A stretch of DNA of 19,722 nucleotides, from positions 1-19,722 of the forward strand of contig LLCB01000587.1 in assembly GCA_001414345.1 (NCBI GenBank). Direction: 5' to 3'. Shown here piece after piece: positions 11,030 through 19,722 of this stretch. The position numbers and the translations under genes were made by a program. Under the pieces are notes generated by a model. The model was given only the letters and a program-made list of their open reading frames with translations, did not search any database and was not told the origin of the DNA. Each line of letters begins with the position of its first letter. The stretch's first letter is position 1. This DNA comes from Hymenoscyphus infarciens (taxonomy: Eukaryota > Ascomycota > Leotiomycetes > Helotiales > Helotiaceae).

Positions 11030-11160
11030 TATAGGTTTTAATAAGGTAAAATTAAGACTTTAAAAAAGAATAATAAGAATAAGGTATTAATTATTATAAT
11101 AATAATAAATGTTAAACTAAAACTATAAGAAACTTTTCCTAACTTTTATTTCTTTTTATT

Positions 11161-11232
11161 AAAATATCTTTTAAAATATCTTATAAAATATTTTATAAAA
11201 TATCTTATAAAATATCTTATAAAATATCTTTA
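11161..11232 (+). repeat. 12-bp in-frame repeat, six copies
   Basis: Six copies of AAAATATCTTAT (variants ending TTTT, and one ATTTTAT) start every 12 bases from 11161 to 11221. In the gene F frame they read Lys-Ile-Ser-Tyr without any stop. Confidence 0.9.
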
Positions 11233-11505
11233 GAAATAGTAATATATACTATTAAGTAAAGTTATAAATAAGCTAAAGCTACCTTTATTTACCTTTTATT
11301 AGTAAGTATATAAGCCTCTTATTCTATTTAGCCTATCTCTATAACGAAATTATAACTACTCTCTTAGTATTTAGTAGCTTAGTATCTACTTAAGTAAATA
11401 ATTAATACTAGAATATATAGTAGGAATTTTATCGTTTTATTTAAAGGTTATTAAAAAGTTCTACTAAAATACGTTTATTCTAAAAAATAAGTCTTAAGAT
11501 TTTAG

Positions 11506-11544
11506 ACTTTAGTAGTAGTACTACTAACTTTAGTAGTAGTACTA
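11506..11544 (+). repeat. Two internal copies of the terminal-array motif
   Basis: ACTTTAGTAGTAGTACTAC at 11506-11524 matches the outer edge of the right-hand units in the same orientation. A second copy, ACTTTAGTAGTAGTACTAT, follows at 11526-11544. They sit about 270 bases upstream of the inferred start of gene G. They could be binding sites for the protein that recognises the ends, or remnants of a solo unit. Confidence 0.8.
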
Positions 11545-11815
11545 TATAAAATTATTATAGTTACTTTACTTAATAATAAGTAATTTAAGAAATAAGAATA
11601 GTAAATATTTATAGATTCTAATATATAATAAACTAGAGTATAATTATAAGTTTCCTTCTCTATTATTTCTATAAATATTACTAATATCTTATACTTTATA
11701 GGCTAAGATATACTCTACTTTATCTAGAGTATAATAAAATAAAAGCTAATCTTAAAAAGAGTAGTATTATAGTTTCTACTTTTATTAATACCTCTATATT
11801 TAAGTAAAAGGAAGT
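11545..11815. promoter_or_regulatory. Spacer upstream of gene G
   Basis: This stretch between genes F and G is AT-rich and holds no frame that stays open. With the two terminal-type motifs at its left edge it is the best candidate for the gene G promoter. TATATA-like strings are present, but such strings are common throughout the window and carry little weight. Confidence 0.3.
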
Positions 11816-14800
11816 ATATAAACCTCTCTCTTTCCCTCTACTAATCTTAAGAGTTATATAAAATATATAAAAAAAGTAATAAAATAAAAGAAAAGAATAT
11901 ATATAGAAGAGGTCTTTAAAAAACTTATAAATATCTAGCTTTATACTAACTATAAAAGCTCGTCTAATAGTAGTAAAGTAAAAAGAGTATTAAGACCTAA
12001 GTATTAAGTTATATAACTACTAATAGTTAAATATAAATCCTATTATATAGCTAGATACTATTTTCTAGCTTTATTAAGAAGTATTTAAGCTTTATATATT
12101 TAATTAACTCTTATTTATTCTTTACTAATATAATAACACGTCTTAGATAGTAGGATCTTAGTATTAAGAATATGCTTAGTATTAGCATATTACTAGTAGT
12201 ACTATAAAATATATATAAAGGTTAAGAGAACCTAAGATAATAGAAGATTAGTTATATCTTTAGTAATACTATTAATAAGTCTTAATATAACTAGTTTAAA
12301 TTTATAGTATTCTTTCTTATATAGTAGTAAATTAATCCCTTTATATATACTAAAGAATAAATCGTTAATATAAGTATTAGTAAATTAAGCTATTTTAAAA
12401 GCTTTCTTAATAGTTTATAGTATAATATTAATAGCTCTAACGTTCTATTATAATAATTTTAACTTCTATTCTATAAAGAGTCTTATATACTAAGTTAGAA
12501 ACTCCTTAAGTATACTAATTAAAGCGAGAGAGACTAGACGTTAAAGATAGGTTTAGTATAAAGTTAGTATATTATTACTATTATTATTATAATAGTAACT
12601 AGAGGAGTTATTCTTACTATAATAATAGGTAAGAGAGTTATTCTTATCTTTAGAAAATTAATTTAGAATACTAGGTATAAGAGATAGAAAGTATATACTA
12701 ATAGCTTTAGTTATTTTATATTATATATACTTTATAGGCGATTTAAGGAGAAGGGACTATATAAGACGCTTATTTAATAGAAGAGAGAGAGAAGGAAACT
12801 TAAAAGCTCTTAAGACTAAGAGTATATTAAATAAAGAGTATATTAATAGAAACAGAGTTAAGAAGCTAAGAGCTTAAGTAGAGTATATATTTAATAAGGT
12901 TATAGTAGATAAGAAGAAGAGAGTTAAATATTTCTATCTAAAGTAAGTAAAATATATTAAAGACTAGTATACTATATACCTCTAAGTTAGCCTAGTACTA
13001 TTTAAGGAATAAGGTAACTATAATACTACTATAAGCTAAGGTAATCTAGAAGTCTTTATTATAGATAGTTAGGATTTAACTATACTTATTATATTAAGTA
13101 GAAAAGATTAACTTAATCAAGGTAGACTAATCTATTAGCTTTTATTTATTATAGAAACTAAGGTTTATATACTATAATAAGTAGAGATTAAGGTTATAGA
13201 TTAAGTATAGTAAACTGAATTTTAAAGCTTTTAAATTATAAGATAAGAGGTAAAAGCTATATAGATATATACTCTACCTATATAAATATAAAAAAGTAGG
13301 CTTTATAAAAGGATAAGGTTAAGAGCTTTTAGTAGTAGAGTATAAGAAAGGTAATAATCTCTCGTATTTATAACAAGAGTAACGAGCCTTAGTACTATCT
13401 CGCCTTCTAGCTATTATATAGACCTAATATCTAGTAATAATATAACTTTTATAAAGTTCTAAATCCTTTTATACTTCCTTCTACTTATAATCTATAATTC
13501 TTAACAAATAAATATAACTTAGTATAAGATAAATATATTACCTCTAGTTAGAGGTCCTAGTTCTATACTACTATATCGTTATATATACTAAAAGTAAGCG
13601 CGAACTTATCACCTTTACTATATATAGATAACCCTTTTTTACTAAGTTACTTATTTAACTATTTCTAATATTATATATTAATTATACTAAATCTGTAAAT
13701 AGCTTAAAGATTTTAAATATAATCTATTAAAAAAAGCTAATATACTATATAGGATTTAAGACTAAGAAGTACGTTCTTAGAGCTCTATAAACGCTAAATA
13801 GAGATACTTTAAGACTTCTTATATAACAACGATACTATTAAAATCTAAGGATTAGTAGAGTAAGTAAAAGGCCTTAGCTAAGAATAAGCTTAATAATAAC
13901 GTCTTAGTTTTTATTATACTACTTAATAAACTACGTCTAAATATATACTAAAAAGAGTCTACTAAGAGTAAAAACGTTATATTTATACCTATTAAGAGTA
14001 ATAATATATTATAGATTCTCGTTCCTTATATCTAACTTATACTAGACTAGAAGAAAAAAATTCAGCTAAGTAAAATTTACCTTTTCTAAGATTCTTCTCT
14101 ATATAAACTTAGTAGTATTAAAATTTTAGATTTTTACTAGAGAAAGATAGTCTTATATAATTACTATATAAAAAATAAGATTTAGAGTACTATTTTTACT
14201 ATATTATATATAATTTAAGATAAGTTATATAAAGATAAGCTCTTTAGATAAATATATACTTAATAGCTTATAAACTTAATATATATTAACTACTTATTCT
14301 ATAACCTTACTATCTAGGAGTTACTTAAGACTAAGCTAATAAATACTTATAAGATAATAGTAAATAAGTATTTAAAAGAAGATATATTCTTAGACTTAGA
14401 AGGTAAATAAGTCTAAAAGAAATAGTTTAAGAATATAATATCTCTAGTTAAGCTTAAGAATATTAGTAAAAAGTAGATATATAATATAATAGTTATAGAG
14501 AATACCTATACTAATATCTTTAATATATTAACTTTATAGTTAGATATATTTAATATAGTAAAACGTACTATACTAATTAAAATTATTTCTTATAATAGTT
14601 TATATATACTAGCTTCTAATACTATTTTTATAGATCTTTTTACTTATAAGTAACCTCTAACCTTATACTTTATATAGTATCTAAATTTAAGTCTATATAG
14701 TTAAATATAAGATAAAGAAACCTTAGTATAATAACTTTAATAATAAGAATACTAAGCTTTATAAAGAGAATACTAAAGTAAATATAGAGGTAGATTCTAG

Positions 14801-14854
14801 AATAAGTAATAATTCTCTACTTTTTCTTTCTTAATTATAAAGACTAATAAATAA
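11816..14854 (+). pseudogene. Gene G: ~1,013-codon decayed frame, largest uninterrupted protein
   Basis: Plus frame 2 stays readable from an ATA near 11816 to about 14854, with TAA/TAG stops only. The N-terminal 250 codons (11816-12540) are mixed and hydrophobic, with a Ser-rich basic patch at 11955-12000. A Leu/Gln-rich segment with a ten-residue repeat follows (12569-12655), then a highly basic Arg/Lys-rich region (12740-12930). A Gln-, Val- and Ile-rich region (12950-13330) was probably rich in Ala, Thr and Pro before RIP. The C-terminal half (13500-14690) looks like a folded domain with alternating hydrophobic and Lys-rich segments, and the end (14700-14800) is Gln-rich and helical. The large size and central basic region would suit a nucleic-acid enzyme, but no polymerase, helicase or transposase motif could be identified. 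The end is set where frame 2 becomes dense in stops and frame 1 opens. Confidence 0.55.
12569..12655 (+). repeat. ATT/TTA triplet run and 30-bp duplicated unit in gene G
   Basis: A TTA-type triplet run (12569-12590), reading Leu and then Gln, is followed by two 30-base units starting at 12602 and 12632 that share GAGTTATTCTTA. Both keep the frame, giving a ten-residue Leu/Glu/Gln repeat. Confidence 0.65.
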
Positions 14855-14859
14855 TAGTA

Positions 14860-15960
14860 ATGCTTAGTAGTCCTTCTTTAACTTTACTACTTATATAACC
14901 TCTATCTAAAAAGCTAGTAAATCTAGATTCTATTACTAGAAGTTTATTTAAACCTTTTAATTATAGGAAATTCCTAAGCTTACTAATTTTAACTTTAGAT
15001 ACTAGCTTAGTCTATATAAAGCTTTTAGACGCTTTATTAGCTATTTAGGATATATTAAAATTATTCTAGAATAAGGCTATACTAGGAATATAGAATATTG
15101 TTTTATTTAAGTCTACTAAATAAGCCTCTTTTAATAATATAACTCTAAAGTCTTCTAAGCTTAGCCTAGATTCTTAAGCTATTAAAATAAAGTCCTCTTT
15201 ACTTATCTCTAAATTATAAGATAATAGCTAAAATTAAGTAGTAAACGTATCTAAGTATACTCTAAGACTAGTAAATATAGCTCTAGAAGTAGCTTAGAAT
15301 AGTTCTTAAGATAAAACTAAACTATTAGAATCTTCTTCTAACTTATTAGAAAAAGCTTAGTAGAGGATTTTTAGTAGTAAGAGAGCTTTAGATAAGAGAA
15401 ATAGAAATAGTAAAGACGCTTATAAAGCTAGAGTATATTAGCTTCTCTCCTTTCTAATTAATAATAAGTTTAATAAGTTTAATTTTAACTTATTTCTATA
15501 ATATAATAGTAATAGAGACTTTTCTATACTAGACCTAACTATTAATATATTTAGTTTTATATAAGAGAAAGAGGATTAAGATAATAAAAGTAATTTAAAA
15601 GATAAAGAGGGTTAAAGTATCTTTTTAACTAAGGTAACTCTAGAATTATCTACTAATTAAGTAGTTAAAGTAGAGGTAGTTACTCTATTTTATTAGTAGA
15701 ATCTCCTAATTCCTTAAGCTATTAAAACTAAAGCTAAAAGAGCTAAGAAGGATAAGGCTAAATCTATAGTTTTAAGTAGATATTCTACTTATTTAGATAA
15801 GAAGGAATAAGAGGATAGAAGGAAGTATATATTATTATAATTAGAGTAGATAAAAGTATAAATAGATAGAAGTATAAATAAAATAATAAATAAATAAATA
15901 AAGGAATAATATAATTAATAAAGGTATAGAAAGATAGAAACTTCGAGTTTTTAATATAAA
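14860..15960 (+). pseudogene. Gene H: decayed ~367-codon Pro/Ser/Thr-rich, then basic protein
   Basis: Plus frame 1 opens just as the gene G frame closes, and it begins with one of the few surviving ATG codons (14860-14862). Many codons are CTA, TTA, ATA and GTA. Reversing CA-to-TA change makes these CCA (Pro), TCA (Ser), ACA (Thr) and GCA (Ala), so the original was probably a disordered Pro/Ser/Thr/Ala-rich protein. Lys/Arg/Asp clusters occur at 15360-15420, a Lys/Glu/Asp-rich stretch at 15560-15620, and a strongly basic Lys/Ala segment at 15730-15770. The last part is Lys/Gln-rich. Stops rise beyond about 15900, so the end is uncertain. It may be a separate gene or a 3' exon of G; plus frame 3 is also fairly open at 14700-14940. 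A disordered basic protein fits nuclear or scaffold roles, but nothing more specific can be said. Confidence 0.45.
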
Positions 15961-16258
15961 TACTAGAGGCGTTTAAGGTAAAAGTAATCTAAATATAGTA
16001 GGTTTTAGACTTCTTTTACTTCTTTATATATACTAGATAAATAGTATAAAATCTAAATACTTTAAATAAATTAATTTAGATAATTCTATTATATTAAAGT
16101 AAGAGTTTAAAGGTTTAGAGCCTCTTAGTCTACTTTTTAATTTATAAATCGTAATAGAGAGCTAAAGGTAGTTTACTTTTTAAAAATAGTTAGTTATTAA
16201 TATATAATAAAAACTTACTCTATATTCTCTATTTTATTAATATATATATAGAATTGCT
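15961..16258. other. Convergent intergenic region between H and I
   Basis: All frames become dense in stops on both strands. The stretch is AT-rich and carries no repeat. It separates the 3' ends of genes H and I, and a CTA triplet run sits just beyond it at 16267-16284. I see nothing else in it. Confidence 0.5.
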
Positions 16259-19237
16259 TACTATTCCTACTACTACTACTACTCTTACTATCCTCTTCTA
16301 TATTATCTTCGGTTCTATTATATACTATTACTTTACTAAGCTTATAAAATAATTAAACATGTTTATATACTAATATAAATATTACTTTTTTATAATTAGT
16401 AAATTAAAAAAGAGTTACTTTTACGTTAACTTACCTTATAATATATCCTTTAGCTCTATTTTAAGTATATCTTAATTATACTTATATAACGACTTTCTTA
16501 GTAATATATATTATATTATCTTAAATTTTAGAAGCTTATAATATAAGTTTAAAACCTTTAAAACCTTAGGGCGTGGGCTTAGCTATATAAGGACTATAGT
16601 AAGCGTCTTATTATATTAGGTTATAGACCTTTTCTACTCTTATCTTATAAACTCCTATTCCTTAACTACTCTTTCTAGATACTATAAAGTATTAATACCT
16701 TATAGAATTTAAAGATTATCTAAAAAGCTTAATAAATTAGTAATATTATCTCCTTTAATATATAAGCTTACTATATAGGTGAGCTTAAAAAGCTAAATTA
16801 TTTTATTAGATTTATCTTTAAGTAGTATAAGGTTAAGACTTTTTAATAATAAAATTATAAGAGGTTGTTTTATTACTAGTAACTTATTAATAAGGCTTTT
16901 AAGCTTTTCTATTCTTGCTTTAATTAAGAGAAGCTTTCTCTAAAAAGCTTTAAAATAAGTAGCTAATTTCTTTATACTTTATATATTAAAGTAGTTCTAT
17001 ATATTTTATAATTAATATACTTATATTACTACCTAGTAATATAAGACCTTTACCTTCTTTTTTATTAACTACTAAGTTTATACCTTTATATACTATTAGT
17101 ATAGAGAATCTAGTCCTATACCTTCGATTTCCTACTATAACCGATCTATATTTAATAGTCTTAGTTTTATATTAACTATATCCTCTATATTATTAACTAT
17201 TTATTAAAGTGTTTTATAGCCTAATAAGTACTAAAATACCTATAATATTTACTAGTATAGTTTTCTAGTTAATACTAAGTTCTTAATATTAATACTTACT
17301 AGATTCTCTTTTAATACTTTAGTAAGCGTTTTTTTTATTCTTTCCTTATATAAAAATAGGTGTTATAGTTCCTTATAAGGTTACTACTTCTATACTCTCC
17401 TTTCTATATCTTCTTTTATAGTAAACTACTAGAGTAAGCTAGTTAATAAAATAATATAGATTTTAATATAAAGAGAAAGAGTATATAAGCTATTACTTTC
17501 TTATATAGGCTTAGATTATATTCTTAATATTTACTTTTTAAGTATTCTCTTAATTATCTAGTTAAGTAATTAAAATAAAGTAATTATAAATATTATTAAT
17601 TATAGTCCTAGATTATTTAATAGTTATAGTAGCCTTTTAGAATTAAGATTAAAGTATATACTCTAACTTAAGATATTAAAGCTTTATTTAATATCTAGTC
17701 TAAGTATTAAGGAAGTTAGTACAACTAGTAGCTGAACTTCTATAATAAATACTAACTAAATGAGATTTTATTAACTAATCTTTTTTAGTACCTTCGTTAT
17801 CTCTATTACTAAGGTGTTTAGTTTAATAGAGGCTGAATTCTAACTAGTAAGCTAAAGAATAAGAATATTAATAGAATATATTTAATATATATTAAACTCT
17901 TAATATAAGCTTTAAGTAGTTTTATTAAATATATAGACTAAATCGATAGATAATATTATATTAGAGAATTAAGTAGCTATCTTTTAGTAAGAGGTTTATA
18001 ATAGCTCTTACTAGATATATTATATTACTAAATCGTTTACTATAATAAAGATTTAATAACTATAATATACTTTTATAATAGTAGACATAGTTTATTAGCT
18101 TAGTCTAATCTAGGCCTTTAAACTTTTAGAACGACTTCTTAGCTAAAGCTATTACTTAGAACTTATATAAGCATTTATCCTATTCAAGTATATTATATTC
18201 TTCTTATATAAGTAAAACCTTATTAGTATTAGATAAAAAGTATTTCTCTTTTACTAGGACTTATATAGATTAAATCCTCTCTTTTTTCTTTTTCTTCTTA
18301 TATTAAAAGTTACTATTAATATATATATTATATAGGTTTATAGCCTCTCTTAACTCGGATATCTTATAAAAGTAAGCTAGGTAGATATTAGTAAGTATAG
18401 CTTTAGGCGTCTAATAGCCTCTTATAGCTCTTTATAATATATAAATAGTTTAAGTAAGATTATAGTTAAGAAGGTCTTTATATAACTTAGATGCTTTTAA
18501 CTAATAGAAGTAGGTATATTCCTAAGACTTTTTTAGGTTAGAGACCTAGTAAAAGCCCTTTTTAATACAAAAGTCTTAAAAGCTATATAAAAACGTATAT
18601 TTCGAAATAGAACCTCTTATAAAGATACTATTAAATAGATCTAGTAAGTCTAAATAAAAACCTAGTCTTAGAATAACTAGAGTAGATAGGAAGAATCTAT
18701 CTTTAATTATAGATACTACTCTTAACTATCTATATAAGTAATAGGAAATAGTATATTTATAGACACTATCTAGTTTTTATTATAAGCTATATAAGCTAAT
18801 TAGATAAAAAGAGCGAACTTACCCTAGTTACTAATATATAGTACGTTAAAAGTTTTACGTTTATAAAACTAATCTATATATTTAATAGTACTATTAAACA
18901 TAGCTTAAGAAAGTAAGCTAATAATTAGATTCTAATTACTAATCTTAGTAGCTTAGTTATATAAGTTCTTATAACCTATTAATAGCTCTTATAGAATATT
19001 ATTATTAATATTATCTTCTTATTAATATTTAGGGTTATTATTAGAAGAGAAAAGATAATTATATTTAAGGCTCTTAAGAGGAGAGGTAGTAGTATTTAGA
19101 TATAGCCCGATATATAAATTAGTAATAGAATAAGACCTTTAAAACTAATTAATAATTCTTATTATTATATATTTAATATAAGTGCTAGGCCTTATAGATT
19201 AGGGATATAAGCGTCGTTTCTAGATTTTAGCTATTAT
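16259..19237 (-). pseudogene. Gene I: ~993-codon decayed frame next to the right terminus
   Basis: A minus-strand frame is readable from an ATA near 19237 (or 19234) to about 16259, with TAA/TAG stops only. The start lies about 130 bases inside the right array, the place where a transposase or recombinase gene often sits. Visible parts are a basic N-terminus (about 19150-19235), an Asn-rich acidic stretch (18960-19060), a mixed region with a basic cluster Arg-Arg-Lys-Arg-Lys-Lys-Arg near 18285-18300, a long helical hydrophobic region (17000-18240), and a Lys/Glu/Gln/Arg-rich C-terminal helix (16620-16680). A triplet run near 16270 would read Val5 (formerly Ala5). The order of segments after the basic cluster is faintly like fungal DUF6589 proteins, but I cannot align conserved residues well enough to claim it. 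It is the best candidate for the mobility protein by position only. Confidence 0.55.
16267..16284 (+). repeat. CTA/TAC triplet microsatellite
   Basis: About five CTA repeats (CTACTACTACTACT) lie near the 3' end of gene I. In the gene I frame they read GTA, that is Val and probably a former Ala run. Confidence 0.75.
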
Positions 19238-19368
19238 ATAAGAGTAAAGTTAAGAGGTTAAGGTTAGTAAGATAGTATACGTAGATAATAGAGTAAGAAA
19301 ATTATAATTTATTAGATTACTAATAAAAAGATTATTTTTTATATATATTTAATAAAATATACTTTATT
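19238..19368. promoter_or_regulatory. Spacer between gene I start and right array
   Basis: About 130 AT-rich bases lie between the inferred gene I start and the innermost array unit. If gene I is transcribed inward from the right end, this spacer together with the array would hold its promoter. No distinct core element stands out. Confidence 0.3.
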
Positions 19369-19722
19369 TTAGTAGTACTACTACTAAAATCTAGAGTAAT
19401 ACTATTATAAATAGCCTTATTATATATAAATAGATATTTATATATAGATAAAGCTTTATTTAAAATATAAAATACTTTACTTTAGTAGTAGTACTACGAA
19501 ACTCTAGAGTAGTACTACTAGAAATACTCTTATTATATATAAAAAGATATTTATATATAAAGAAAGCTTTATTTAAAATATAAAATACTTTACTATAGTA
19601 GTAGTACTACGAAACTCTAGAGTAGTACTACTAGAAATAGCCTTTTATATATAAATAGATATTTATATATAAAGAAAGCTTTATTTAAGTTATAATATAC
19701 TTTACTTTAGTAGTAGTACTAC
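19369..19722 (-). repeat. Right terminal tandem array, inverted relative to the left one
   Basis: An inner palindrome (about 19369-19384) is followed by three units, 19385-19497, 19498-19610 and 19611-19722, each 112-113 bp long. Read on the minus strand they match the left array nearly base for base, including AGTAGTACTACT, CTCTAGAG, AAAGCTTT and TACTAAAGTAAAG. The innermost unit is the most diverged. The last base of the window falls exactly on a unit boundary. Inverted arrays at both ends, with about 19 kb of gene-like sequence between them, suggest a DNA transposon or related element. The alternative is a subtelomeric or assembly-graph satellite that happens to flank a contig on both sides. 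Confidence 0.93.

Larger units (their letters stand above)
9601..11508 (+). pseudogene. Gene F: decayed ~636-codon frame with in-frame short repeats
   Basis: Plus frame 1 is readable from about 9601 to about 11508, with TAA/TAG stops only. The first 200 codons are strongly helical and charged (Lys, Arg, Glu, Gln), with the region at 9780-10130 especially clean. The middle (10200-10800) is mixed and Gln-rich, with a basic segment at 10680-10870. Then come a five-residue repeat of the type Ile-Asp-Asn-Gln-Ile (10961-11029), a Gln/Asn-rich stretch (11040-11110) and a four-residue Lys-Ile-Ser-Tyr repeat (11161-11232). The last 90 codons are hydrophobic. Two copies of the terminal-array motif lie right at its 3' end. 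Gene G follows on the same strand after about 300 bases. No family is recognised. Confidence 0.55.
1..19722. mobile_element. Probable ~19.7 kb RIP-silenced element with composite inverted termini
   Basis: The whole window behaves as one unit: inverted arrays at both ends, uniform CA/TG depletion throughout, and long decayed reading frames filling the interior. The size and the multi-gene load are larger than ordinary fungal cut-and-paste transposons and resemble large elements with terminal inverted repeats. No reverse transcriptase, integrase, DDE transposase or family B polymerase motif could be recognised, but RIP changes Met, Trp, His, Gln, Cys, Pro, Ser, Thr and Ala codons, so motif reading by eye is weak. 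No target-site duplication is visible because no flanking unique sequence is included. Element status is inferred from layout, not proved. Confidence 0.6.

Noticed and set aside
13560..13670. Possible reverse transcriptase box (Tyr-Ile-Asp-Asn, former Tyr-Ile-Asp-Asp) in plus frame 1
   Set aside because: An isolated match in a frame other than the long open frame 2, with no neighbouring reverse transcriptase motifs.
543..19237. Ciliate-type code (TAA/TAG as Gln) as the explanation of the in-frame stops
   Set aside because: CAA/CAG, but also CAT/CAC, ATG, TGG and TGT, are all nearly missing. That is a dinucleotide effect on both strands, not a codon reassignment.
1..19722. Mitochondrial or bacterial AT-rich DNA
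   Set aside because: No tRNA or rRNA, no TGA-Trp codons, no intact gene, and specific loss of CA/TG with CG retained.
1..19722. LTR retrotransposon
   Set aside because: The end repeats are inverted, not direct, and no primer-binding site, reverse transcriptase or integrase motif could be found.
1..19722. Maverick/Polinton
   Set aside because: Size and inverted ends would fit, but I could not find family B polymerase or integrase motifs, even allowing for CA/TG changes. Not excluded, only unsupported.
1..19722. Starship with DUF3435 captain
   Set aside because: Starships lack long inverted terminal arrays, and no terminal frame could be matched to DUF3435.

Overview
The window is a very AT-rich stretch of DNA that fits an ascomycete fungus whose repeats are mutated by RIP (repeat-induced point mutation). 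The dinucleotides CA and TG are almost gone on both strands: in the first 480 bases I find one CA (at 191) and one TG (at 457). TA is everywhere, and CG still occurs. That is the CpA-to-TpA pattern of fungal RIP and not CpG decay. No intact gene is expected and I found none. The species cannot be named from this sequence.

Both ends carry the same tandem array in opposite orientation. The left array (1-347) and right array (19369-19722) each hold three units of about 113-116 bp plus one extra copy of the palindrome GTAGTACTAC. The simplest reading is one mobile element of about 19.7 kb with long composite terminal inverted repeats, and the window ends inside or at the edge of those repeats. 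No target-site duplication can be seen.

Between the arrays, eight long reading frames fill most of the space. They are full of TAA and TAG but otherwise coherent, and their amino-acid bias persists for hundreds of codons without a frame change. Each stop is explained as a former CAA, CAG, CGA or TGG, and ATG codons have become ATA. I labelled them A to I in order; B and C merged into one frame: A (-, 543-2363), BC (+, 2362-6120), D (-, 6241-7194), E (+, 7263-9118, two frames), F (+, 9601-11508), G (+, 11816-14854), H (+, 14860-15960) and I (-, 16259-19237). A/BC and D/E are divergent pairs, F-G-H run in one direction, and H and I converge. Gene I starts about 130 bp inside the right array.

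I could not assign a protein family to any frame with confidence. What is visible is composition and repeats: an Asn/Asp/Lys tract (probably once Glu-rich) in A, a 22-residue repeat in BC, a Ser-rich 14-residue repeat in E, short in-frame repeats in F, and a Pro/Ser/Thr-rich, then basic, product in H. The main result is a large, multi-gene, inverted-repeat-bounded fungal element that RIP has silenced and that carries little or no indel damage, so its proteins could be inferred by reversing the transitions. Gene boundaries are approximate because start and stop codons have been rewritten.
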